A stretch of 64,000 nucleotides of DNA from Mycteria americana (taxonomy: Eukaryota > Chordata > Aves > Ciconiiformes > Ciconiidae), in contig NC_134372.1 in NCBI RefSeq assembly GCF_035582795.1, positions 37,796,316 to 37,860,315 on the forward strand, read 5' to 3'. The notes under the pieces are model-generated. The model was not told the origin of the DNA. It saw only the letters and a list, made by a program, of their open reading frames with translations, and made no database searches. Each line of letters starts with the position of its first letter. Positions within the stretch are counted from its first letter, which is position 1. A program made the position numbers and the translations under genes. Shown here one piece after another: positions 30,201 to 38,180 of this stretch.

Positions 30201-33200
30201 AATGTAAGAGCAAAGCAGATAATGATCAACGCAAACACTGCCCTAAAATGACACTTGCAAAGATTTACCTTTCCATCTCAAAGGAATGAAGTATAAGAAA
30301 ACTTGCTATTGTCTGAAGGAAGACACTTTTTGGCTGGCCTGAGACCTATTTAAAACAGGATCTCAGTGACTCCTCAAAGAGGCCACACAATCATCTCTCA
30401 CCTGAACTCAGGCTTCACTCCAATGTCTTTTTGCTGCAGGTCTTGAAGGCTCCTCGTGATTTTGTTAAAAGCAGCATCCTAATCAATAGAAAGGCAACAG
30501 TTTTTTTTTAAAATGCATTACATTTATGTAACTAATCTTTAGCAATCAAACTTACCTCACTTGCCTCAATAGTCCCCACATATTTGAAGACTAGATCATA
30601 AATAGCATGGTGGATATACATCTGTAGAAAAAAACCCAGTAGTTTAGGCATGAAAGGGAGAGTTAAAAATAGTTTGCTAATTATTTTCCTTCATTTCAGA
30701 TGCTTACTTCAACTGCTTGTTTAATCAGATTCATCTGCTCTTCTTGCTTTGCAAGCATCTTCTAGAAAAGGACAGCCATACAAACAGCAAGTTAGATAAT
30801 TTATTAAGCACTATGTACTATATATTTAGTGGAATAAGTGTTTACCAAGTGTGAATCTCTCAAAAGATGCTGGAGACATTTGGTATAAAGTGCACTGACA
30901 GAATCCTGGAGGGGAGAACAGAAAAAAAGCATTCAGATTCAAGTTAATCTGACTTGAAGCAACAAAGCATAAATAAGCAAAGAAAGGAAGTCTTCCCTGC
31001 CTTAGAAGTGTGCACTATGGTAAAATTTTTAGCTAGAAAAATTGCCTTTACCTAATAGTTAAGATATGGTAATTCACAACTAAGAATTCTACTTTCTCCC
31101 TTCCCACCTTCCTCAACTCTAGACTACTCTGACACAGAAAAGCTCAATAAGACAAAGATATCCAGAACAGTGAACTGAATTATATTTAGTAAGTTAAACA
31201 TCAAGAAGAAAGATACTGACTATGTAGTGGCGGAGGCTTTTCCTTTCATGTTCTTTAAATGTTCTATAGAAAGATCCTATGTATTTATCAAATCTCTCAC
31301 AGTGCCTTCCCAAGAATTCTCTAACATCTTCAATATTTTTAAGAGAATAGGAGTTTGATGAAGCTGTTGATTCACCTAAAATGAAAGCCAAGAATTAACA
31401 CATAGGTTTAATATGTATGCATGGTAAAGTACTTTCTGTCCCTACATACACAGCCAACTTGTGTACAATATTGTTTTTAGTAAAAGAATTTAATACATCA
31501 CACAGAGTAGGCTCTCTTGCCTTTTATGTCAAGTATGTATTTGGAATAGCTAAAACTGATTTCACATGCTTTTTTACCCTCGGGTAATTTATTGCACATA
31601 CACAACTCAATCTGAGTGCACATCAAGCTTGAAAGTAGAAGAAAAGCACATTACAGTATTGACTGAATGCCCATGCAGGAAGTCAGTGTGCTCTAAGTGA
31701 GCTGTAAAAATCCCATCTTGGATTTTTACATAACCTATTCTTTAGACACATTTTCTCTGAATGGGAGAGCAAAGTTGCTTCATGTAAACATTAAGCCAAA
31801 TCCACTTTCCTTCTCATAAGACAATTGGATCCCTCACTTAAAATTCATATTGCTTTTGCAAGAGTTTTTTTTAGGCAAGTCTTTCATTTGCAATCAAAGG
31901 CAGCCAACTAATAACAGGCCTAGATCTCATTCATTTCAAATTACTTTTGAAATTACAAATTACCTCACTTCTGAAAGACTGCTATACAACTACATTAAGT
32001 AATTGCCAAAAAAAGGAACGCCACAAGAATATTTTTAGGTTTAGATTAACATTTATAGAATTTAAGCCTGTATGTATGCCAGCTTTTTTTTTTTAGAAAA
32101 ACTTCCATACTTTGCTTACAGTACTATTTTCACACTACCCTAGTGTGAAAGTACTTCACTTTGTCATCATTTGTTTCAAATAGATATTCTTATGTATTTA
32201 GGAAGACTAGATGTTTTTATTTCAGAAAAAGCATATGTTTTAAGAAGCTTCTGTTCCTTTTAATTAGTAAACACAGATTGTTAAACAAAATTCACAAGGA
32301 AATCCTGTTACATTCACAGCTTTAATAGTAGCCTTGGAAATAGCGTTCCAGCCTTATCAAGAGCACTTTCAGTACTAGGACAAAAATTAACACATTCAAT
32401 TTAATGAGACAGGCTACCACCAGAAGAGCTGCTACATAACTATGCTATACAACCTCTGACCACTGATGATGTGATCACAAAAGAATTTACCTCTCCAATT
32501 TTTTTTATGCATCCACCTTGCATCTCAAGACACATGTCACATTTCAGACTAAATCCCTTTAAGCACTCAGCACTAAAAAAGAACATATTGGATCAAGTAT
32601 TCCGCAGATGATTTTTAGTGCTGAGACTGGGGCATAGACCCTACAGAATTAAGTTTGCCTGGCAGCAACTTAATATTTCTCTCCAGCAGCATACCAACAT
32701 CCACCCCAGCAGGCCAATAAATGCCAAGAGCTTTCAGCCAAGCCAACGCTTCTCAGAATGAAGGAAATGTATTAAGCATATCAAACATATGAATTTGCTC
32801 ACTGTGCAAACAAGACCACCAAGTTAACACTTCAATACATACTTGAGCTTTCAGTCTTTTCCAATGGATGAGCTATGCACAATATACTAAAGCTTTCTTC
32901 TTTTTCATTGTAAAATGTTTCCTCAAAAAGAACAGGTACTGAGAGATTATAATTAAAACCAGATCCTAAAATGATGAGGTTTCCTTGTATGAAGATCTCC
33001 TGAAACAAAATGAAGACCAGATCAAGTGAAAAACTCCACCAGAAGAAAGTTACTCTTTGGCTTCTGCATTGCATAGGTACATTTCCAGGAAAAGAAGAGA
33101 ATCTTACAAGAGAGGAAAGCCCCAGATTCAAGAGATTTCATATTCTCATGCTGTGTAGACATTGAAACAAAGACTCCTTCAAGTCTATAATGGCTAGCTA

Positions 33201-35447
33201 AACCTTACTTATACCTACTTTCTTTAGAAGTCTACTACTAGAGGAGGTTTCAGACAATCTCCAAGGTTTAAGTGACTATTTGACTTATATCTAGATTTTA
33301 GACCACTTTTAGTAGAAGGGAAATTGAAAAACAACTTAGAATTTGGGCCTAAGTCCAGCTTCAGAAAAACACTACACATCTTGTCTACATTTCTCACACT
33401 CAGCTTTATCTTCTCAAGCAACTCCAGTGCGGACATCTGCAGTAGGAAGATCTAGATGATAACCTGAAAACAGGTGCAAAATCTGAGACTGTATTGCAAA
33501 ATTACAAGTGAAAAAAGTGATCCTATGCAGTGTTAGCATTGGTTATCATGGCTTGCTGCTACATTAGTCAGTTTCTACTCATTGAACTATATTAATATAT
33601 CAGGCCTCAGATACAACTTGATGCCACCATAATTTTGCTTTAAGCCTTGGTGAACTTGCATCTGCATACAACATAGGCAGGCCACCATTTGCCTGAAAGC
33701 TAAAGAGACAGTTCTTAACTAAGTGATAAAGGCCCTCCTGCCACACAACAAAACTCCTAACAGCCACAAAACACAGATAAATTGACAAAGTTCTTCACTG
33801 AAGTAGTAAGCAGAAATCAGAGAGAGTGTTACCATCTGAACAGGACAACTACTTTTGTGTACATGCCAAAACTACAACTTTTGCTAGAAAGCAGTATATC
33901 TCCAAGAACCTTGGCTTAGATGGGGAACATACTACTTTTGCCAGTTAGCTCTAACTCTTACCTACCTCTGCTAGTGAAGAGAACCATTAGTTCACACTAT
34001 CAGTCATCAATTGCAGTGAATCATTTATTGGAGTGTCCCCAAGCTATAACCAGATACCAAAACAGAAATACCTTTCCATTTAAGGTCTGAAAATTTTCTT
34101 CTAGCGGCTTCAGAACATAAGATTCGAACTGGCAGGTAGAAAGACTGTTGCTTGAAAGGCTTCCTTTGCATGGAACCAACACCTAAAAAAGTTAGATCAC
34201 GCTTTAGAGAGAAATGCTATGTATCACCAGCTAAATACCAATAGCTTTTGCCCTTTAGAGGCAAGTAATTGAATCTGGCTTATAAACATTTACTAGCAGA
34301 TGTATAGCAACTATAGGTGCTTTTGTTTAAATAAAAAGGAAAGGCCATTGACAGACATGCAGTCTGGTGATTACCCTAAGGCTTCATTTAGTGACTTATC
34401 TGAAAAAGGATGACAGATGTAGACAAAGCAAACAATACTAAGAGAAGGAGATTAAACCTTAAGTTACTGAGCACCAGTCACCTGAATGACTTAAAATTAG
34501 GCAGCTAGTAAAATTATATTTTCAAACTAAAATGAAAATCCATCAGAAAGAAGAAAAAAATCTAAGATAAGAAACATCTTGGGTTTACTGCACACCAACA
34601 GATCAGCAGTTTGAGACAAATTCTTAATTAGAAAGCAACACATTATGAATACAAACACTGTATACATGCTGAAAAGAAACATCTCGTTGTCAAGGAAGAG
34701 ATAAGCATGAAGCAAATGGTTCTTTCGGTACTCAGCTTTCAGAAATGGTGTTAGAACACAGACAGAACCAGTGAACAGATTTTAGCATTCCAACTGATCA
34801 CATCACTATGTTAAGTCATACACAAAACCCTGGCCAATTTAAGGTTTAATTTTATAATCAGGTAACTATAACCCCCAAGTTTAATGGGGTCTCCACACAC
34901 TTAATTTTGGATGAAGACTAATTGCAGAATACCCAGATTAGAAGTCTTAAGGACTGGAGTTTTTATTCCAGCTTAGTTTAATGGCTTTATTTTGCCATGT
35001 AAAATGCTGTCAGAAATGAGTGATTGTCTGTCCAGCAGGGATTTCAAAACATCAATCCCATCTTAAGTTACAAGTGGAAGAATACATAACTTTAGTTCAC
35101 AGCAAAGAAAATAAGCTTCCTGTAAAGTTTAGAAAAAACACCAACTTTGACCTTTTACTACCATGCAATATATCATGTGGTCCATTTAGTAAATAACAAG
35201 AAACTGAAACTAAAAGTTGCTCTGGTTTACTTCCAAGTTTTGTAGGCTTGCACTAATCTTTACATGTGTCATAGTAAGCATATGGTTTAAATACATATAG
35301 CTACTACTTAATAAGCAGCTTTTAAATGTACTTATTTATACGTACAATACCATGGAGTTCTGCAACTTTGCTGCATAGATCAGGACGCCGCTTCTGAATG
35401 GCCAAATAAAAGGGATTTCTCAAGATATCTTCATCATACATAGCCAT
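1..35447 (-). CDS. ANKRD27: ANKRD27 (Varp), ankyrin repeat and VPS9 domain protein; 28 coding exons, 3' end cut by window
   Basis: Whole coding span; exons are listed separately. Varp is a Rab21 GEF and Rab32/38 effector that binds VAMP7 and the retromer subunit VPS29 on endosomes (known for the family). The joined exons give 1,047 residues before the window edge, against about 1,050 in human. Order seen: N-terminal region 1-175, VPS9 domain about 235-372, first Cys-rich VPS29-binding motif 431-440, first ankyrin block about 462-610, Ser-rich linker 630-669, second ankyrin block about 670-885 interrupted by a second Cys motif at 711-720, and a charged tail. Every splice phase agrees with its neighbour, and all junctions used are GT-AG. 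The start ATG at 35447 gives [16 protein letters not shown], colinear with the human N-terminus. The last residues and the stop codon are outside the window. Identity rests on recall of the human protein, not on a search. Confidence 0.97.
2061..2133 (-). CDS. ANKRD27: ANKRD27 exon 28
   Basis: Residues 949-973, [20 protein letters not shown] then LLHQ, followed by donor GTAAGT. It corresponds to the human RDRSVPN segment. Confidence 0.88.
2702..2783 (-). CDS. ANKRD27: ANKRD27 exon 27
   Basis: Residues 922-949, [20 protein letters not shown] then QSINRFN plus two bases. The frame fits exon 26 (one base) and exon 28 (needs two). It aligns with the human segment around PDEPFTRQF. Confidence 0.88.
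4211..4319 (-). CDS. ANKRD27: ANKRD27 exon 26
   Basis: Residues 886-921, [20 protein letters not shown] to HATIKIRKK, plus one base of the next codon. The VKIRKK-like end is recognisable from human. Confidence 0.92.
5228..5389 (-). CDS. ANKRD27: ANKRD27 exon 25 (ankyrin repeats)
   Basis: Residues 832-885, [20 protein letters not shown], then [20 protein letters not shown] and CTPADCAEP, followed by donor GTGAGT. Final ankyrin repeats. Confidence 0.96.
5672..5695. repeat. 24-base A run
   Basis: Uninterrupted A24 in the intron between exons 24 and 25 of ANKRD27. It could be an old retroposon tail, but no element is recognisable next to it. Confidence 0.9.
5992..6111 (-). CDS. ANKRD27: ANKRD27 exon 24 (ankyrin repeat)
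   Basis: Residues 792-831, [20 protein letters not shown] then [20 protein letters not shown]. Phase 0 at both ends. Confidence 0.96.
7292..7489 (-). CDS. ANKRD27: ANKRD27 exon 23 (ankyrin repeats)
   Basis: Residues 726-791, [40 protein letters not shown] and [13 protein letters not shown]. Two ankyrin repeats of the second block. Confidence 0.97.
7816..7839 (-). other. ANKRD27: Candidate 24-nt in-frame microexon of ANKRD27
   Basis: A perfect donor (ACG|GTAAGT) follows 24 open nt encoding HPNSYIKT, preceded by a GTGTGTGAG acceptor. It would insert between exons 22 and 23 in phase 0. Human Varp as I recall it has no residues here, so it would be alternative or spurious. The polypyrimidine tract is weak. 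Confidence 0.2.
9279..9401 (-). CDS. ANKRD27: ANKRD27 exon 22 (second Cys-rich retromer-binding motif)
   Basis: Residues 685-725. After an acidic run comes [10 protein letters not shown] at 711-720, the second zinc-fingernail motif. All four Cys are present and the motif closely matches the one in exon 14. Phase 0 at both ends. Confidence 0.96.
9402..14509 (-). other. ANKRD27: ANKRD27 intron 21 (5.1 kb)
   Basis: AT-rich sequence without a supported gene. It contains a degenerate reverse CR1 segment near 11.6-11.8 kb. The short open frames here have no protein-like composition or splice context. Confidence 0.8.
11600..11780 (-). mobile_element. Degenerate reverse CR1 segment
   Basis: CAATCTCTTCTCAAATAC, then GGTTCTGTAACCTCCCAGGT and CTGTTCTAGTGTTATCCCAC, resemble the reverse of the CR1 3' body ('cacaacctccctaggcaacctgttccagtg...'). 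Weak but in the right order. Confidence 0.5.
14510..14554 (-). CDS. ANKRD27: ANKRD27 exon 21
   Basis: Residues 670-684, [16 protein letters not shown] 45-nt exon with phase 0 at both ends between introns of 3.7 and 5.1 kb. Nearly identical to human Varp. Confidence 0.95.
14555..18243 (-). other. ANKRD27: ANKRD27 intron 20 (3.7 kb)
   Basis: Contains the strong hairpin at 14851-14919. A 114-codon minus-strand open frame at 15244-15588 shows no recognisable domain and is treated as chance. Confidence 0.8.
14851..14919. repeat. Long imperfect hairpin in ANKRD27 intron
   Basis: A perfect 10-bp stem GCCGCTTCAG / CTGAAGCGGC (14860-14869 with 14899-14908) encloses a perfect 7-bp stem GACCATG / CATGGTC with a 7-nt loop. 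An 8-nt bulge sits on the left arm, and outer TGTTA / TAACA could extend the stem. GC-rich in an AT-rich intron. Confidence 0.85.
18244..18363 (-). CDS. ANKRD27: ANKRD27 exon 20 (Ser-rich linker)
   Basis: Residues 630-669, [20 protein letters not shown] then [13 protein letters not shown]. Probably a disordered, phosphorylatable linker between the ankyrin blocks. In the human protein this part belongs to the VAMP7-binding region. A second in-frame AG 18 nt further in could be an alternative acceptor. Confidence 0.9.
18479..18538 (-). CDS. ANKRD27: ANKRD27 exon 19
   Basis: Residues 610-629, [20 protein letters not shown]. 60 nt, phase 0. Caps the first ankyrin block. Confidence 0.94.
18869..19066 (-). 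CDS. ANKRD27: ANKRD27 exon 18 (ankyrin repeats)
   Basis: Residues 544-609, [40 protein letters not shown], and a degenerate last repeat ending CALNSK. 198 nt, phase 0. Confidence 0.97.
19447..19539 (-). CDS. ANKRD27: ANKRD27 exon 17 (ankyrin repeat)
   Basis: Residues 513-543, [20 protein letters not shown] then [11 protein letters not shown]. Third ankyrin repeat, phase 0 at both ends. Confidence 0.96.
20315..20430 (-). CDS. ANKRD27: ANKRD27 exon 16 (ankyrin repeat)
   Basis: Residues 474-512, [20 protein letters not shown] then [18 protein letters not shown]. Second ankyrin repeat. Confidence 0.96.
20993..21011. repeat. (CAAA)n microsatellite
   Basis: Nearly five CAAA units in an ANKRD27 intron. 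Confidence 0.9.
21213..21295 (-). CDS. ANKRD27: ANKRD27 exon 15 (ankyrin repeat)
   Basis: Residues 446-474, [20 protein letters not shown] then LHIAAICG. First clear ankyrin repeat consensus (GYTPLHIAA). Confidence 0.96.
21746..21873 (-). CDS. ANKRD27: ANKRD27 exon 14 (first Cys-rich retromer-binding motif)
   Basis: Residues 404-446. Contains [10 protein letters not shown] at residues 431-440, the first of two Cys-rich 'zinc fingernail' motifs that in human Varp bind zinc and VPS29. All four Cys are present. Confidence 0.96.
22706..22798 (-). CDS. ANKRD27: ANKRD27 exon 13
   Basis: Residues 373-403, [20 protein letters not shown] to DYLFK. Links the VPS9 domain to the first Cys motif. Phase 0 at both ends, after a 5.1-kb intron. 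Confidence 0.94.
22799..27873 (-). other. ANKRD27: ANKRD27 intron 12 (5.1 kb)
   Basis: Contains an old CR1/L3-like LINE fragment near 23.15-23.57 kb, a pyrimidine-rich tract at about 25.1-26.2 kb and several T runs near 26.5-26.8 kb. No gene seen. Confidence 0.8.
23150..23570 (+). mobile_element. Old CR1/L3-like LINE fragment
   Basis: Degenerate but recognisable: a TCTGGAAAAGATTTGACCTT-like stretch, then TCTATAAAAATCACAAAA, GAACTCATTGCCATAGGATG, and ATTAGACAAATTCATG followed by a CTACTGGTGGCTAAT-like stretch. These follow in the order of the 3' region of ancient CR1/L3 elements. Limits are approximate. Confidence 0.75.
27874..28006 (-). CDS. ANKRD27: ANKRD27 exon 12 (end of VPS9 domain)
   Basis: Residues 328-372, [20 protein letters not shown] then [14 protein letters not shown]. 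The YCLTSIEAA stretch is typical of the VPS9 C-terminal part. Confidence 0.96.
28886..28964 (-). CDS. ANKRD27: ANKRD27 exon 11 (VPS9 domain)
   Basis: Residues 302-328, [20 protein letters not shown] to EIPNW. The ADDLL...L motif is the hallmark of VPS9 Rab exchange domains and carries the Asp important for exchange in this family. Confidence 0.96.
29906..30027 (-). CDS. ANKRD27: ANKRD27 exon 10 (VPS9 domain)
   Basis: Residues 261-302, with [20 protein letters not shown] then [12 protein letters not shown]. One base carries over at each end; the phases match exons 9 and 11. Confidence 0.95.
30402..30478 (-). CDS. ANKRD27: ANKRD27 exon 9 (VPS9 domain)
   Basis: Residues 236-261, [20 protein letters not shown] to KPEF plus two bases of the next codon. 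Conserved VPS9 domain sequence. Confidence 0.95.
30556..30621 (-). CDS. ANKRD27: ANKRD27 exon 8
   Basis: Residues 214-235, [16 protein letters not shown] to EASE. 66 nt, phase 0. Start of the VPS9 region. Confidence 0.94.
30708..30761 (-). CDS. ANKRD27: ANKRD27 exon 7
   Basis: Residues 196-213, [18 protein letters not shown]. 54 nt, phase 0, acceptor TTTTCTAG. Confidence 0.93.
30846..30905 (-). CDS. ANKRD27: ANKRD27 exon 6
   Basis: Residues 176-195, [20 protein letters not shown]. 60 nt, phase 0 at both ends. Helical region ahead of the VPS9 domain. Confidence 0.94.
31221..31375 (-). CDS. ANKRD27: ANKRD27 exon 5
   Basis: Residues 124-175. Two bases complete a Ser codon, then [20 protein letters not shown] and on to [10 protein letters not shown]. 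Phase 0 at its end. Confidence 0.95.
32843..32999 (-). CDS. ANKRD27: ANKRD27 exon 4
   Basis: Residues 72-123, [12 protein letters not shown] to PLEKTESS, ending with one base of the next codon. Includes the conserved stretch [17 protein letters not shown]. Confidence 0.95.
34072..34182 (-). CDS. ANKRD27: ANKRD27 exon 3
   Basis: Residues 35-71, phase 0 at both ends, starting [12 protein letters not shown] and ending FQTLNGK. Highly similar to the same part of human Varp. Confidence 0.95.
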
Positions 35448-35476
35448 ATGGACTTCAGATATTCCAAGGAGATTTT
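35346..35476 (-). CDS. ANKRD27: ANKRD27 exon 2 (first coding exon; CDS 35346-35447)
   Basis: Residues 1-34, from [11 protein letters not shown] to AELHGI, followed by donor GTACGT. The 29 nt at 35448-35476 are 5' UTR after an acceptor TATTTTAG. The start is chosen by colinearity with the human N-terminus; the base at -3 is C and at +4 is G, a middling context. Confidence 0.93.
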
Positions 35477-35546
35477 CTAAAATACATGTAAGGAATGGTT
35501 AATGTATCATACGTGGTATCTGTTAAAGCATAATGTTCAGGAATAC

Positions 35547-35572
35547 CTAGGGGGCACTTTGATTCCTCTTGT
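35547..35572 (-). other. ANKRD27: Candidate alternative 26-nt exon of ANKRD27
   Basis: On the minus strand a long pyrimidine run (14 T, then CCTTTTAG) makes a strong acceptor. 26 nt later CTAG|GTATTC is a fair donor. Only 70 nt of intron would separate it from exon 2. The exon has no in-frame stop when joined to the exon 1 ATG. It is a prediction from splice signals only. Confidence 0.35.
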
Positions 35573-38066
35573 CTAAAAGGAAAAAAAAAAAAACAGTCTC
35601 AGGTCTTGATGTAAGCAGCCAATGGCATGCTTAACTAATAAGAAAGTAACTATAGTTACTCAGAAGTTATTCAGAAATATTATTTTCCATGAATATACAT
35701 TTCCAATTACATAGTTATCCTCAATGTCTCCTTAGGCCTTCCAGGTATTGGAGTCTAATAACACATGATATGTTTGGACAAAACTTAGGAGAGGAGGAGA
35801 GAAGTTAAGACCTACATTATTACCACTTTGATATACAAGCTAACTTGCAGTGCTAATCTAAAACAAGCCAAGAGACACAAATTAACAGCTTCTTTACAGC
35901 AGATTCTACTGCTTCACAGGACACTGATGCTTTTGCAGTATGCTTATGCAAGTCTTAAGACTCAACTGTGTAAGGATTACTGACTGACACACATCAATGA
36001 GACACCCAGATAGTGTAACCAGAACCCTTGTGTAAGGCAATCCCCAACTTTCCAGGGAAAGTTACAGGAAAGAGGTACACCAAGGAGATAGGAATATCCA
36101 TGTCACAATTAAAAAGTCACTGTGAAATGCATCATTTGTGGTCATCTCTACTCCCATGCAAAAAGTCTCAATGATCTGAGGTGAGGCTGATGCGTAACAT
36201 TGAGCAAAAAAGTGACTGGAGACAGAAAACCCAACCTGTAGGCACTACAAAAGCTATCACTAGGTGTGTCACAGGGAAAAGATGATCTCTAGAGGCACTA
36301 GACACTCGACTGCTTGCTTCCTCAATTCTAATTCTCTATAAAAAGAACTATGACACATCCTAGACACAAGGGCAGGAAAAACCCTAATAGGTCCCTTCTG
36401 GAATAACTTCAGAATTACTTTATTCAGAAGAATTGAGATTAATGGGCTTACAAGTGCTTAATTAACTAGCCTGTTCTATGTCTTTTCCCCTCATCCAGCT
36501 TCCCTTAGGAATCAGTAGAAGTTGCATGATTTCCTCATGCAATTTCAGCTATATGTCCTAGGAAAGCATGAGAACAGCAGAACTTCAATTTGAGCAAGCC
36601 ACCCTTACACAATCAGTATTCCCCTGTTTTCTTAAATGTAGAATTACACCTAGCACATTATTTGCTCAGTGTGAGCTTCTTATGCTTTTTCTGTAGCACT
36701 TTTAGTATCTTACTACTTAACACTGTACTGATACTAAAAAATGCCTTTCTCTCTAGATCATGGAAGAGAAATGAAGCCATTGTATGGCCGTTTATAGAGT
36801 GGAAAAACATACACCCAACTCCCACAGATTTTTAGATAGCCTTTCAGTTTCAGCTACACTGTTACTGATCTATAGTCTGTTAACTGATCCACAGTCTGGT
36901 CCCTCCTTATAATTAGGGAACAAAGAGAGCTCCCTTAAAGAGCTAAACACAAACATGATCAGCTAAAGCTGCAAACCATTTCCACTACAAAGTTATCACC
37001 AGTTACAGCTTGGACAATCTCAGCCTGAACCACTGAAGTTTGGCAGTGGCAAATAACTGCCTCAGGCAGAGTTCTCCTGGGAAGTTCCAGATAAAATGGT
37101 TCATCTGCTTTCAAAACATACAATAAAACTAAGAGCTTCCATGAAAGAATACTAATGCAGCAGTCCCAAAACACTGTTGTTTGGAGCACAGATCTGAAGT
37201 TTGCTTACACAAAGGGGAAGAAAATATTTGCTCATTGACACCTTCGAAAGACTAGCCAAGTTCAGTAATTACAAGACTTCAAACCTAGAAGTGCAGCTTT
37301 GCACAAGATGTGCCCTACCACAGTGCCTTGGTAAACAGGATTATCACCAGTAATTCCACAGCTGATGATTGGTATAAACAGTTCCTGGCAGGCAGCTGCA
37401 ACCCAAGTTCAAGCAGCAGGCTTCCTCAGCCAGTGGTGGGGGAAGGAGAAAAGGCAACACAAGCCCAGCAGCAGGTCTGCTGCAGGAACACATCTCATCA
37501 CCGATCCACAGAATATCAGGGCTAAGACAGACCTTAATAAGCAGGACTAGTTAGCCACAAAAAAACCCACCTGCCTGAACAGCTGGCTAGGCCACAATTC
37601 CAAGTAAGATCTTAAATGACTGCAGCTTACAGTCCAAACATGAATCAGTGACAATTTATTATATGTAATAAGCCAAGCACCAAACAGGGCTGTATGTAGT
37701 CACATGTGCAGCCTGCAAAATAGTCTGCCACAGCAAGACTTATTTTGGACTCCTACATCCTTTTTTGGGTGCTGCCCTTCAGAGGAGATGAACTGACTGG
37801 AGGAGAACCTGAAGTGAGAAAGGCAAGAAAGCCCTGGAAGCAGGATCCAAAACATGAAGTACAGTGATGTTTATACTGAAGAAACTGCATGAAACAGGCA
37901 AGAACATTTTTCCCCAGATGGATCAAGCTCTCAGTGACAGGCATTTTTTCCCACATCAGTAGAAGAAATAGGCCTTAGCTGAAGAAAACAGACTCAGATT
38001 ACAGATCAGGAACACCATTCAAGAAAGAAGATAAACACATGTTTTAGATTGCTTGGCAAAGCTATC

Positions 38067-38180
38067 AAGTATCATGTTGTAAATCTTTAAGAACCTGTTA
38101 GACAAACCTCTACTAGAGGTGATAATGGACACAGCGAGGCTAGGAGGCTAGATTATATGGTCTCTCAAGGCACTTTCCAA
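38067..38180 (+). mobile_element. Degenerate CR1 3' end
   Basis: GTTAGACAAACCTCTACTAG, then GGCTAGATTATATGGTCTCT and CAAGGCACTTTCCAAAT, match the order of the CR1 3' end (a 'gactagatgacctctcaaggtcccttcc'-type sequence). Limits are approximate. Confidence 0.6.
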